A stretch of 64,000 nucleotides of DNA from Pythium myriotylum. Lineage: Eukaryota; Oomycota; Peronosporomycetes; Pythiales; Pythiaceae. Below the pieces are notes generated by a model. The model was given only the letters and a program-made list of their open reading frames with translations. It was not told where the DNA came from and ran no database searches. A program made the position numbers and the translations under genes. The first letter of the stretch is position 1. Each line of letters begins with the position of its first letter. The DNA lies in assembly GCA_023091665.1 (NCBI GenBank), contig JALJCQ010000007.1, forward strand, positions 1,488,001 to 1,552,000, in the 5' to 3' direction. Below are positions 1 to 15,000 of this stretch, piece after piece.

Positions 1-3000
1 AATTTAAGCGCGAATGCCCTCGCAGTGCTTGATAGCACACGTCACGATGCTCAACTTGGGCTGACTCAACTTGACATGGACGCGATGTCCTCCATGCTTT
101 TGGTCCTAAGCTTGGACCAAAATAATGCTGACATCATTCTTTCCGTTGCTCACCTTCTTTTGAAGAACATTCAAAGTGTGAGTTATCCAAATCGGATATT
201 TCGCTGTGGATAACTGGATAACTGACATTCTTGCTGTATCACAGTGGATGAGCGATTCACAGCCGTATGCCCATATAAAACTACTCATAGTGATCCAAAA
301 TGCGCTTGTCCAAGCCCAATCTCTCACGCAACTCTCGGAGCTCGCTACGATAGCTGTTGACCACCTTACAGTCCTCATTTCCTCAGTTTGCGTGAACGAT
401 AAGGTGACAAAATCATTAGCGGTCGGGATACTATGGATATTTTGCACGTGTGAACGAATACGAACGACTGTATCCATCTCAGACGTAATCTTTCAGAGCC
501 AACCATGGGTCAGTTGTTTCCGATTTCGACTCGACGACATCGCGATGCTTCGGAATACTGCAGGACTACTCGCTACAATCTCAATCGACAGCAAGGCTAA
601 AGTGATCTCAGCTACTTTTCTTGGTGAACTTCACGACCTCTACTACTTGTTATTGCGATCGCGGCAATATCCAGCGGGAATGGAAACAGGTTCGCACGGG
701 GATGTTCCATTCTTCGCTAAGACACAATGGGCACAGAAGCTGGGAAAGTTTAAATTACTCCCCGAGTACTACCCTGTCGAAAATGCTGTTTCTTTACACG
801 TCTTGTCAAGTCGGTTGATGGACCAAGTAAGTCGAAACGGATACGAATATGTCTACATACTTACATAATTTTCGTAGATATTCCGGCTCTTTTGCGTTGT
901 CATCACTTGCCACACGTATGACGAGCCCATCACATCGTTGGCTTTGTCATTTTACGTTCGATTATTTCCGTTGCAAATCCGTCGTCGAGAGGAAAGTGCA
1001 AAATTTGCACTGAAAACAGTCCCACAGGTTTTTCGAGCATTAGGCGCCGTAGCTGTGGTGGATGGTGGACACCGTAGCGATGGGCGACAACTCAGAAAAT
1101 CGAAATGGGCCATTATCAGTGATGAGCAGGCATCAGCAATTGTCGAATGCCTTGGTGAGCAACTGAAACGAGCAATGGTCGACGATATTCAAGAAGAGCA
1201 ACATCGTCGAGTTGCAACCAAGACAATACGACGGATCGTAACAGCTTTGTGGGGTCTCCAAACATTATCCCACTGCGCCCTGTTTCTTTCACTCTCATTG
1301 ACCGATTCTCTGGTTGATTTGCTTCACAAATCCAATGGAGAGCATGGGACCGGAGACCACAAACTACGCCTTGCAGTAAGTTTGTTTTTGAACTTGAACG
1401 CTTTCGCTGTCTCCCTAACGGTGCATAAAGATACTGGGTTTACTAGTCAAGATGTATCGTTCCAATGTTATCCCAAGAGACAACTTTCAAGTAGATGTAT
1501 TCAACATAAATGATCGGATCCAAGCACGAGTGCTACGACTTGTCATGAATGAGATTCCACTTGTAGTGGGCATGCTTCGTCCTTTCGCCACGAGCCGCGA
1601 CGTGACCGCTGCCATACACGCAGTTGAAGTATGGTCTCCGCTTACTCTTGATAAAGACAGCGGATCTGAAAGCAAGCCTGGTGCTCAGCTTCGACTTGAA
1701 GTCATCAAGAGTGTCCGATGGCCAGTTGAAGTGTTAAGCCTTGTCAGCGAGAGTATCTTCATGGATCAAATCGCGATTTATCTGGACTACCATGATGTCT
1801 TCCTCGATCTTCTTCACCAAATTGATTCACAGCCTGCCCGAAAGCTGCGGATTCATGGACGCGAAGAAGTCGTCATTGGAATCGCCACTGTACTGCGAGC
1901 ATTCTGCACTCGCGTGCCTATGGACAGTTCCCAAGCAAAGCAGTGCGTTCGAGCGCTGTTCGAGTCGGAACCCATGATGTCGTACGCGTCGGAATTGGCA
2001 GCCATTTGCAAAATAAATCTGTGTAATACTCAATCAATCGACAATTTCATTCGTGATCAGGATGGCAATATCGTGATTGCATGTCTCCGTTTCATTCAAT
2101 CGGGAGACCTTCGCCTAGATCTACTGAGCAACGTAAGTACACCAGTCACTCGACATCAGCCCAAGTTGCTTATTTTTTTCTCAGTGTCTTGACATGCTAG
2201 TTACCATTACCCAAGCTATGGGAGCGAATAATTTTATGAGGCAGATTATGGAATACGAGGGCGAGTACGGTTCAGCTCCAGCAGCGATGTTCGGCCAAGT
2301 CTCTAGGATGTTCCACAGTTCCATGGAATTCGGTCACTGGGTTGTCTGTGGCAAAGCCTTGAGCCTCTTTCGTCAGTTAATCGCATGGGAAGAATTCTTC
2401 GGACAGTTCATCCAAGTCAACAAGACATCCAACCATGCTTCTTCATCCCTATCGGCTATGAGTGGGCTCCCTTCTGTTAATCGAGCGCGCTCGTATCGGC
2501 TCGATGACACAATTCGATCTATCTTTCATATAGCTCTTCTCCTCGCGAACTTTAAGTACTGGTTCGACGAAGTTCCCAGTACGTATCATGGGAGCCTGTT
2601 GCTCGCGAGTTCAGATTCGATTACAATTCTGGGTCGGTTGCTGGAAGATTTTGGTGATGATCAGAAACAAGAAGCTACGGTCCTGGCTCTAGTTGACGAA
2701 GCATTCATTCAAAACACCCAGCACCGAATATTCTCTGGTACCTCAGAAGAACCCCTTGAGGTGTTAATTTGCTCACTCGCATCAGTATTCTTCTCAGCTA
2801 GAAAAAGTACCTCGCTCTCATTCATGTACGTTTTTCTTCGAATCTTTATTGAACTGTCTAACCTCTGGTATTTTTTTTAGTTCCCGAGATTTGTGTCGAA
2901 GCATCGCTGTTGGAGCACTTGACGGGCTCATATTGGCGACTAAACTACATCGTGCTCGGCATACAACGCAACTGTCATCGTTCTTTGTCCAGAACTATAC

Positions 3001-6000
3001 AAGTCCAATCTTTCAGGAGGAGAGTTTGATCGTCGTATCTAAATTGCTGTGCCTTTATCGCCAGTGCAGTTGTAATGCGTTTGTATATCGAATCATTCGC
3101 CTCGGAAAGACATCACTTTGGAAAGAAGACCCTCAAACTGATGATTCATTCTTCAAGCGCCTTGGAATAGCTTTCGGACTCGCGTGTAGTGGAGCAAACG
3201 GTGTCGATGCCAACCATTTCAGACTAGAAATTGCGTTGTTCCTCTGTCAAGAGAATTTTTCATTCAACTCATCATCGGAAACGCGTGCGAGCTATGACCC
3301 CCACAAAAATGGATCGGGTGAGGTCGACAATGCCATTCAGAAGGCCGACCTTGCTTATGTTCAACAGTGCCTTATGCCAGAGTTTATGCAAGAGCCTTGT
3401 CGCCAAACAATTTCATATGCAGTCAAAGAGTTTGAATTTGGTTTGCTCTCCACGGGTTTTGCGGCGTCAACTGATTACACCACTGGGGTTCCGCTGTGCA
3501 ATGAGCTAATCAACGTATTATTCAACGAAATGCTGAACAATCAGTTGATCTCTCCAGACAAACGGAATTCCTTTACACGGGGAGAGTACACTGCCATCGA
3601 AATGCTGTTAAAAATTGTTGGTCGACTGGCCTCAACAATCGAGGCCACTCCGGATAAACTGACAGGACAAGCCATATCCGACAATTCTTGGACGCTTATC
3701 CTATCGATGATTAAATCATCTCTTCTGAAATCGTCCGAGTTGGAGATCTTCTTTGCTCTTATCAGAATATCACCTCTTGCTCGGGATATGAGGGCGCACG
3801 ATGTGCTGGGTGCTCTAGTGGTACGACTCGGGTGTGTTGGAATTGATACGTATGGACTTGCTACTTGTTACTGTACGATAACGTTTCTAAGCGAATGGCT
3901 GGCAACACTGAGCACGGAGATTTTATCGAAATTGTACAGCGTGCCAACGTGGCTTACGTGTCTTTTTGAGCTGATGGCTATGGTGGAGTATGGAGATGCA
4001 TTTAGCGAGATGGCGGAAGTCGCGTTTTCGATCTTCCTCGACCTTGCTGAGCGCGGATCATACAATCAGCGACTTCAGCTTCTGCATACAGCCTCAAGTT
4101 CGAGCTTTGTGAAGCAACAGAAATGCATTAAAGTACTCAGCTTCATGGCACCTGCTTTCGACACTAACTGGCGTGTGATTTTGCAGTTTATGTATCGATC
4201 TTGCGGAATACGATCGCGAACTCTTCGTCTGCTAGAATGTCTCGCTGAAGCAGATCCAGATGCCGTTGCGACAGGTGTGCTGTCGCATGGTGCGTCGGGA
4301 TATATGGTTGGACTTATTCAAAGTCGAGACCATTCAGAGTCAACGGGCGCCCTTCGTTTGGTCTATCGCCTGAGTAAGGTCTCAACCATTCTTTCCGATG
4401 TAGTTGGAGCAATAGTTCTAACTGGACTAAAGCGTTCATACTACGACGGGCCACTTGTCGGACTTCGTCCAGCATCGACCGGAGAGTCTAAAACAATCAC
4501 AGATCGAGACCAAAACAAGATTATCGATCTTTTAATGCGTCATCCAGTCTCCTTGTTTCTATCGCCACGTGAGCTTTTGCATTTGTCAACTTTGCTACAG
4601 ACTCGGCGTTATGTGGCTGGCGAGAAAATCTGCCTCGTTAATTCCAATTCGTCCGAATCCCCCAGTTTAATAGTCGTGAGTGGAATGGTTGACTGGTATC
4701 TTCAGATTTCCTCTAGGAAAGACTCGATTCTGTTCTCTGAATCGATGCGACTGGGAAAGAGTGGTTTTCTAGGAGGGTCAACGATGCTCGCTGTTCGTAA
4801 GAGCCACAAACTAAAAGTCGAAGAATCAGCATCCGCTGTGAACGATGTCGTCTGTGTTGTGATTACAGACTATCCGTGGGACGACTCTACGATTGGATTG
4901 AAGGTTCGGGCTGCGGTCGCATGCGCAAGCGCAAGTTGGACGAGGTGGCTATACCTTCAAGAGCACAACACGGATGTTCACACGAAGTGTTTGCTGGATA
5001 TAGTTATCGCCTTCGCAAGCGGCGAAAAGGGGCACGATCCTATCGCTCAAGCGCACGCATCGTTCTTGATGAGCTTACTGTGCGCTCGCTTGCCGATAAG
5101 TCAAACGAATCAAGATGGCCAAGATTCGTGGATACTGAACTATGTTTTACCTCTTCTTCAACAAGACAAGATCCACCAGTCATTGAAAACAGACATACTC
5201 TCCATGATTCTGCGATGTGCTTTGAAGGAGAAGGCCGATGGACTGTGGAATGAACGGCTTGTATCTCTAGGCAGAGGAAGCGAATCCTTAGACGGGCTGG
5301 TGGTCATGGCAAGGGCCTTCCATCAATGTGTTCAGGAGCCAGCATGCTTGTCACTATGGTGCCGTGTAACCCTCTTGTCACTGAATTGTCAGGCCAATAC
5401 AAGAGAGAACAACAGGCGGATCAAGGCGTTTGTCAGGGCCTTGACCGATGGAGCGGTTCTTCGCTTTGCCGCGATGTCCATCGTTATCGACGGTGACTCG
5501 CAAGGAAAAAATTGCATACCTTCCGATACTTACCAGGTGTTTATGATAATCTGCCGCGTAAAGCACAGGTTGAATCGACTTCTTCATTCGTTGACAGAGA
5601 AGGAACAATCCATCCTTTCACGCATGTTACTCAAAACCGATGAGAGCATGAATGAAATCGTTTTGATTGGTTTACTCAGCGCGGTGACAGCGAACCTCAC
5701 ATTTTGCGCAGTTGTTTGGCGCAATTTAAAATCACTAGGCAGGATAAACGATCCATTGAAGATGTTTAGTCATCTCGACGTAAATATTCTACAACCTGAT
5801 ACTCGCGCAAATTTACAGGCGTGTGTTTTTCAACTTCTCGCAAACTCATATAAAAGCTGCCACGTCGAAACTCACATCAAAGAGGAACTCGTTGTCTGGG
5901 TTTACAGGGAGCAAAAAACCAAGTTGTGGTGTTCTGAAGATACGATGGCGCCATCCTTACAAAATGAAAACGTCATTGCTATGTTCTGCAAGTTCGTTTG

Positions 6001-9000
6001 TGCGTTCACGAGGTCGAGAAAGGATATTGAAGGAACCCCTGTGTATTCGCTCACAGATCAAATTATTCAAGCTTATGCAGACTCGAAGTGGGTGTGCGCA
6101 ATCCATTGGGGATATCATCAGAATTCTTCGGCATCTCGTCGATCCCTAATGCGAAAGCAATGCATGCTATCGGCATTACGAATATTGTACTGTTGGCGCA
6201 GAGTGAATGAGGATCTCGTCGAGATTGGAGCCAGTATCAGTACTTTGAGCACGGATATAAAGGACGCCCCGATCGCTTTATCGAATCGTATCAATGTTGT
6301 GCAAGCCATTCTGTACTACTACGATCGAGTTGCGAGGGCCTCGAAGCTCTGTTTGGACGAGTTCATCCCAGAGATAGTCCGATCAGTTGAACATTGCTTT
6401 ATCGAATTCGTTCGAGGTTACCAAGAAACGTTCGAAAGTCGCGTCAACTACCGAAGCTTGGCGCGCCGGCTTCGGTTACTGCAGACAGTGAGCGAATTAT
6501 GCAGAGAAGTTGTTGACGAGGAGTCTGGCCGCGAACAACTCGACACGCATCGGACTCAGCAATTGGTGGAAATGGTTTCGTGGTTAGTGGCCGCGATGAC
6601 AGACCGTTTGGGCCAAGCTCGTGTTCATCGAGTAAGTGCTCGGTGCCTTTTGAATTTGATTGTTTATAACTATCGCATACGAGATTACGTATCTCAGACA
6701 GCTCTATCGTCCATATTTCCTAAGATGTTTAAGTCTTTGACTTGTGCGACACCTTTAAAGCTCAAACTATTGAATCAAGTGTGCAAGGTTGCCAACTTTT
6801 CGCAGGAAGACATGCCATTATATCGAGACATGCTTTTTGATTGGATTGAATGTATTCTTGCTGTCATATTGCTACGCGCTGATAGCATAAATCTGACCCG
6901 CATTGAAGTCGACATCTTGAACTGGCAGCTGGATAAATTGCCTAGTGATGTCCATCGGCTTTTGCCATCGATACGCACAATGGTCGAGCCATTTATTCAA
7001 CGGATACTCTCGGTCTTGGTTGTTGTCGGTCCACATCAAAATGAACGCGTAGACTACATCTCGGCGAAGGAAGGAATACATACTGCCACACTGCTTTTGA
7101 CCCGAACCAGGAACCATTTGATAGGCACCAGCGTAATGGAAGACGTGATCGATGCAGCCGTCTCCTGTATGAGTTGTGTTTCCGACTTTGGTGAATGTGG
7201 AGATGTGCTGTCTAATGATGTTTACGCGTTAGTATTCGAAAGCATGTTGACGATTTGGAGGTTGGGGCGCGATGACCGATCCAACACAGCCTATAATTTG
7301 TTCGCGAACCGTGCTGATGGAATTCTGAGCTCATTGCGCCAGGTGATGTCGAGATTGTATATGTTCGACGGCAACCAGCGCTGGATTGCCTTGTCCACAT
7401 GTAACTTCGTCTTGCAGGCGCTCGATGGAATCAAAAAGCAAAACCTGCAAGCCTTGCTGCTGTCCGTGAGGGAGGGTTGGATGGGGTCGCTTCAGGCCAC
7501 ACTTGTTGGTGAGCAAGTGGCAGCCACGATTTTGACCCGTTCAATGTGCAAGAACAATGAAGAAATCATCTCCTACTTTGTGGCTAAGCCTGCAACACTC
7601 TTAGATCTACTTGTGGGGAACTTATGGCGTCTCAGCAATGGTGCATTTGACTGGACAACTCTGGGAATTGATGATGAGGTGGCTATCGTTCAACTCACAT
7701 GCGACACATGCGAGTTGATGACCCAACTTGTTTGTGCTCATGCAATGCACCCATTCGTGATTAGTAAGACATTATTTGTCACCATTGTCTCTACACTCGA
7801 AACGACTCAGCAACTTCGTGCTCGCCACATCGACAAAAACTTGGAAAAAACCCTGCGCGATGTTACGGTGCCCGCATGCAAGCTTTTAAAGGTATGCCTG
7901 AAATATCATCTCGGTTTCTGTCGTTCAATCTTGAGGAGCCAAGGCCAGTCCACGCTGACGTCTATCGTACTTGCATTATCGTCTATTGCTCGGCAGAGGC
8001 GGAATTTACTTGGGTGGATTAATGTCATCGAATGGATCTCAATAGCTACGACCAAACCTGCCAGAGTTCCGGAAGGCTCAACGGCGTTAAAAACTGCCCT
8101 CGCGCATATACTCTTACACTTGATGTCATCCATCGATTTCACTGCACAAAGACAGACGTTCGATGTCCCAGCGCCCCACAAGTGCAGATTGTTTTCAAGA
8201 GCATTCTACGCTACTACTTCTCTGATCGAGCGGTTTGGTGGATCGGTGCAATCAATAATCATGGAGTCTGGAGACAATCTCAGAGGAGTTCAGTGTCTTC
8301 TTGATCTATACCCTTCGTGCGTTGGTGGAATTTGTGGTGATGCCATCGTCCATTGTGTAACACTCGCCATAGACGTCATTGCTGACAAGGAAGTTATTCA
8401 GCGATTTATACAGAGAATCGAGGGAGTATTGACAGTGACAAACACATTACATACCGAGCAAGAGACTATTTCCTTCGACCGCGTGAGGAGTAAAGTCCCG
8501 GTCGTCGTGGTTGGTCTTCTGCTTTGGGAGAGGCTTGCAGACAGATCTGATAATCTAATTTATGATGACAAGCACTTGTCGATCATTTATGATGTGACGA
8601 TCTTGTGTTTGAGAGAATGCAATAAGCACCAACTCTGGTCGCTAGCTGATATTGTTGCTACCTCAGCGGCCAAATTGCTGACTACTGCGTCTACAAAGAT
8701 AAAGGAAGCTATCGGCTTCGATATCACTGTCTCGGTTGACGCGATTATGTGCATGATCAAGTTGCGACCATCATGGCAGTTCTCGTGGCTCATCTTGAGT
8801 ATTCTTCGGTTTGGGTTAACAAGCGGAGACTTGGCGCGCGCCTCGCGACTGTTTCAGCATGACGTCACGGAAGTGCTGTATGCTCTAATCAACGCGGCCA
8901 CCGATGCACTTCAGCGAAAACATCTCGTGGGTTGCTTCTACATACTCGGACTTCTTTTCGAGACCGTTCGCGGTCCACTCTTTGGTGGTCAGCAACTGTT

Positions 9001-12000
9001 AAAACTTCATTCATCACAGCTCGATGTCTTGCTACAAAGAGCATTCGCGGTTAGATCTACGGCTGTAGATGTTGCTCCGATGGTACTAAATTGTCTGTTT
9101 CTTGACTTCAGATTGTTTAGCGCTAACGCAACCGTGTTGTTGAACAGTCACTGTTATGCTGGTTCGTGTACCATCGTAACAGCACACCAGACTGGAGTCG
9201 AGTGAAGAAAGCTACCAACGATGTCATTGACCACGTTGACGACCGCGAAGCCGTGGCCTCGTCGTATGCAACAAAAATTACCTCACTCATTCAGACTCAA
9301 GTCGACATGATTTGCAAAAGCGGAAGACGAAAGTCAAATCTTATTCACGACGCGTGGATCAACGACCTTATGGCAGATGGGCGTGATGCCCTCTTTGATA
9401 AAATTCCTGCGCTCGCTCGCATTTCCCTCCCTCTTCCGTGGTTAGCATCGGCTCAATGGGATACACGTGTTCTGATGTGGACATGGATTTCACTTAGAGT
9501 CGTTGAAGAACTCCTCGACATCGGTGTAACCTGGAGAGAATCGCTTGGACAAGTTCTTGCTCATCGCACAGAATTAGTCTACAACGCATCTAGGCTGCTC
9601 AGAAGCGCAGCTGAGCTTCCAATGCCAATCACATTGGCTGCGCTTCGCTTGATAGCGAGATCATTCAAGTGTTATCGACTCTACGAAACCCCTATATCCG
9701 AATTCGTCGACGTTCAGACCGTATGCCATTTGATTCGCTCTCGGTCTCCTTCAATATGCATTTGCGCGATGCAGACACTATGGCAGCTTTTACGTGCACG
9801 GTCGTTCTGCTCCCAAGTGCTAGGAATCGCACAGTGCGAAAGTGATAACGACTCGAAGTTTCGGTCTCTGATTCTCGCTGCAATTCGACACTGCAAAGAG
9901 CTGGTGTACTCGGGAGATCTCAATGAGCGGCGACTCGAAGCAGCCTATGGGATCTTGACTCAGCTCGCAAAGATACAGAAATCGATCGACTTACTCATCA
10001 CGATGGACGAGATTCATCCGAACGCGATATTCCTAGAGGACCCGGAAAATCTCTTGTCTGCGGTAATACCAGCGACATCTCCACTCGTGCTATTCCGGCA
10101 GTGTAAATTACTCCGCTACATATCGCACTGGCGACCAGTTGAGGTGCTGCTCAAGCCTTCGGCTCTAAAATGCCTCTCTAATGCAATAAAGTTTGCGTCG
10201 AACGGAGCGTTTGATTCTTCGACATATGGATCGTGTATGGTGGCTGTTGGATCCACGTTTTACGATCTGCTCCAAGCTATAGAGAGTCTTGCGCATAGCA
10301 AGTCGGGGCACCTTCGATGCTTGCTCACAGCGAATGGTTGCGCTTTGCTCCATGACTGCCAGCAGGTATTGGAGTCAGTCACCACCATGCTTGAATCAGC
10401 GACAAATGGAATTGAGCCGTCAATTTTAATTCGCGCAGTTGATCTGTATGCATCGTTTTTCTTCTACTTGACCTCCACGAAGCGCAATCTGTGTCTCCGG
10501 GACGAGATCGTGCATGGTCTTACAGGTCTCCCAAGGACAATCTTGCTCGCGCTTCGTTGGGTCCGTATGTATCACCTAAGAAAAATCAGTGAGGATACAC
10601 TGATTGATTCAGGTGATGACGAATCGGAAGTCCAGCTACGTTTGCTTCGAACTCTCCGGCGTATTTCGCGCTTGCCTACCGTTATAGACCAATTCAAAGC
10701 ACCGACCGACGCTGATCGCGTAGAACCTGCAGAAGCGTTTGAATTACTCGTCAGCTACTTAAAGCAGTTGGCGCTTCTCGTGGGTAAGATCAGTTTCGTC
10801 CGGAGGGACCCCCACTTTAGAGAACTCCTGCTAATTGTTTTGCACCTCACTCGTGATTCTTCGATAAGTGGTATCGTAACCACGCGCCATGACGTTCTCA
10901 CAATTTTATTCCAGTTCCACTCAACTACAGCAAATCTCGATACACTTACATTGGTTTGGCAAATTTTGCACAATATTGTGTCTCAAACAGTGCACGTGAC
11001 TGACGTTACCATGCGTCTTTCAACAACCGAACACGTTGTTGTTCTACTTAACCACGTGAACTGGATGGATGCTGCTTCCGAACAGCTAGGCGTCGCGATG
11101 ACCGGTACGATTCGAAAGATCATTGAAAAATCGGCTTCCCTTCACAGTTATGTACTGAAGTATTTCCCAGTACTTGACATGGTAATTGCCCGTGGCCCGT
11201 GGATGTTCAAATCTTCGTCGCAACATCGCGCTCTTCATCCTAATGACTCGACGATCCTGGAAAATATGACTTACATCATCGCTGGAACGACTCGAGCCTA
11301 CTCAAGAGACTTCGTGACTTTCTCTCAAGCTATCATTCTCGCTGAAAAACTCGTCGCCATGTGTGAAATCGAGTTACAGGAAGGCACACCAAATGCTTCC
11401 TTACAAATGAGCCATTTGGAGACGAGTGTGAGCGGCTTTCATCGTGGCATCGAGCGTCTCGTGTGTCTGGTGTGTGACCTGCTACTATCTTTCCATGAGG
11501 ATGAGAGCAAAAATTCGCTCATTCCAGGCTACGAGATCAAACGATCCGAAGAAGAGCGCGGCCCCGGCCAAAAACCATCACCTCTGGCTGGGCGAAGACG
11601 ACAAACTGTACACCCACTCAAACCACATCTAGTACATCCACCAAGCATGCTACCTATCCGGCGACACCCTCGCCACTCCTTAATTGTTCGGTGCAAACGA
11701 ACCGGAGTTTATTGTCGAGGTTACTCACCAACTTCAACCGAGATGCTTGATCGTCTTATTCGAATCTTCTACGTTTCCTCTACGTTGCCAGAAAGCACCA
11801 CAGACCCACTGAAATCGCACAAACGTGGTAGACGCTGGGAGAGTAGTGGTGCCGTAGGTGGCTGCAGCCGCGCTCTGATTTACGTTAGTGACTTCTTTGA
11901 CCACCTTGCGAAGACACCGAGCGGAAGTTATATGTTCCTTCATCCAAACGTTATCCAGATGTGGCATGATCTTCTTCCACGGATAGATAGGCACGCTCGA

Positions 12001-15000
12001 CAAAAGCTTTGCGATGGTTTGATTCAGTGCACGCTGACAAAAGCTAACAGCCACAGTTTCTTAACCAGTGGGGGATTGCGACTTCTGATCTCGGGGACAT
12101 GTGCCGCTGTTAGAGACGTAAAATCCAGCCCGCTCCGTTCTCAGGCCTCAGCTGATGAACTCTCGGGAGAGGCTTTGTCCAAGTTTGTTGTAGCATCTGC
12201 AGTGCTCAGCGAGCGCGCATCATTTCTGCAGTCATCGTTTTATCTTGTTCACGCCGGCGCAGAAAGCCGAATCACGGTGGCCAGTCTTGTTCTTGCCTCG
12301 ATCGTTCATATTGATGGTGGTTCCGTATACCTTAGTCTCGCATGCAAAGTCCTTGCGCGATTATTGTTGCTGTACACTCTAGAAGAAGCCAGGCTATTCC
12401 TCGTGAGTTGCCGAACCCAAATGGATCGCGCGCTAGGCTGGAAACATATCAGTGACCACGAAATCATGATGGCGCTCGTTACAGTGATTGAGCAGACGGA
12501 ACGAGAGGCGCTGATGAAGCACCGTGTTTTGGTTCGGATTATCCACAGCACGCTTTTACGATCCGCAGTGCTTGGGCTTATCGATAAAGGCATCCCAGAG
12601 GTTCTTCATGACTACGGGTTAAAAACGATGATGACACAAATGCAGATACTGCTAGAATCATGCGAAGTGGTTCATGAGGCTAAGTCAGAAGCGGCGGCCA
12701 GGTCACGTGGGTCAGTGATACCAAAGTCGTCAATCCAGAACCGAACTTCGGTCCCGTCAAACAAGACTTCTGTTGACAAGTTCACCGCCGGATTGAATGC
12801 AGTAGGCGATGCAGCGATTGGTGCCGGTGTAGCTCTTTTAGGCAGCAACTTCCAAAACGAGGTGGCTGACGATGAAAGAGATCCACAAACCTGCCTTTTT
12901 CGAAGTCTAGAACGCTTTACTGAGGTTCTTAGAGGTGTATCAAACGTCATAGCCGAGTACACGATTACGGGCTATCGAACCGTATTCAAGAGCTTCGAGA
13001 ATTTGAACGAGGATCTCGAGCTTGTAGCTGCAATGCAGAACTCAGGTTTTGCAGTCGCCATGTCACAGGCAACATTTTATGGATGCGAAATATTGCGCGA
13101 GGCACTTGGAGCTGCACTACATGATGGAGTAAATTTGAAGACGACTTCACAATCAGCAGCGGATGTGAATGGGATGGCTCTTGTAGACGCGAAAGATTAT
13201 CTTCAAAGGTTCGAGGCCATTTTGGAGTGGATTATCATTTCTCTACAGCATAGCGACACGGATGTTCTCTTCTATGGTCATAAGTTAAAACAGCTCAGCT
13301 CGCTAGTTGACGCTCTCTTTCAACTACCTTTGCAAGATGATGAACAAGAAATAGGTGAGTATGATGTATCGGGTCTCAGCGGTATCGATGAACCGCTTTC
13401 TTCAGAGCTCCGCCCAACAGGCAGTAGTATTCATCAATGGAACCACAGGTCAAGCATAACACAACTTCGACCGAGCCGAGAAACTGAGAACTACCCGGTG
13501 TTTTTACGATTCATGTCGTTAGAATTGCGGTCATGGCTTTGGTCAGTACTTGGTTTTCTGCCTTACCTACGAGTGCGGCAAGAGGACACAATCCAACTGA
13601 TTCGATTCTCCAAAGCCAAAAATTTCTCGAATGGTGAAGAGGACAGCTTTCAACCTGCCTCGCGAGAATATGCGTGTAACTTCAACGTTCGAAGCATGAA
13701 ATGTGATCATGTGGTTACGTCTTATCGAGAGCTTCCTCGCGCTGTAGATGTTGAAGTGTGGGTATATATCCCTTTTTGGTACCGAGACGTAATGGTGAGC
13801 CACGCCAAGGTACCACTGTTACCTCGATCAATGGAGACCGAGACGTTTGATTTTCACTTTTATCCAGAAAGTTCTCGCGGCGCCCTCGCATATCGCCCCG
13901 AGGTTATCGCTACATTGACCATGACTTTGACAGACCGTCGAGCAGATGACAGCAACTTGCTCCAAGAAGAGGATAATCATTTTCCAGCCTACTCGACGCT
14001 CGGATCCATTTTCATATGGCGCTTCTTGCGATATCTAGGTCAGATTACAAGAATCGAGAAGCTTATCAACGCTGCCTCTGCTGCCAGTAGACGTCGGCAA
14101 ATACTCGCTGCAGCAGCCATTAAGGCCCAGAATGACTCTTTGGATATTGATCACCGTTTGGAGTGCATGAACGTGCGTGAAGTCGTTGTGTTCTTGCTAA
14201 ACAGGATTGTTCGCGTTCTTCGCGAGGCCACACATCCAGATAAGCTCGTCGCTCCTGCCGCTGCTTCCGAGTGTGAACCACTAGTAGCGCAGCTAGAAAT
14301 GCTCACTCCTCGATTTGCAGTGACATTGGCGCGTGCATTCGAAAGCAAGAAGACAGATATCTGGCATGATCTTGTCAAAGTTTTCTTGACCGTTCGGACT
14401 CTGTTCTTGGATTCAGGACTCAGCTTCTTTTCAACACACTTCCAACATCTCTCGCATCAATTTAAGAGCAATGGACCATCGGGAAATGTCGCCGATTCTG
14501 CGTCCATTTCTCCAGCCTCTCCGGCAGCAAAGCGGACGTCAAGGAAAGAGAACCGACCGAGCACTATGTTCGCGCACTGGGCATCCGACTCAAGCGTCCA
14601 AAAGAAAATCTTTCGAGACCTTGCATCTCAGCTTCGCCAACTTCACCTCCACTTGCAAGCAGATGAGACACATGCGTTGGACCAAGTTGAGCCAAGCGTA
14701 AGCGGACGTCTTCTCTCGCGGACTGGTGGCCAGCATATCACTTCCGCGAAGTTGCTTCATATCGTAACGAAGCGGAGTTCTAACCTCTCGGTCGGACGTA
14801 GTAGTCGCGAATTGATCTCCTCGTCCACCGCTGCCTACTTCCATCATTTACTTGCGTCAAAGTCAGAGTGGCGGATGATCTATCCGCATATCTCGCTGTG
14901 GAATTTGAGTCGCACTCGTCAGCCTGAATGGCATTCGTTTGAGCGAATGGTTGGGCCGACATCACTGAACCATTTCCTACTTCAACCGATCGAGCGCCTT

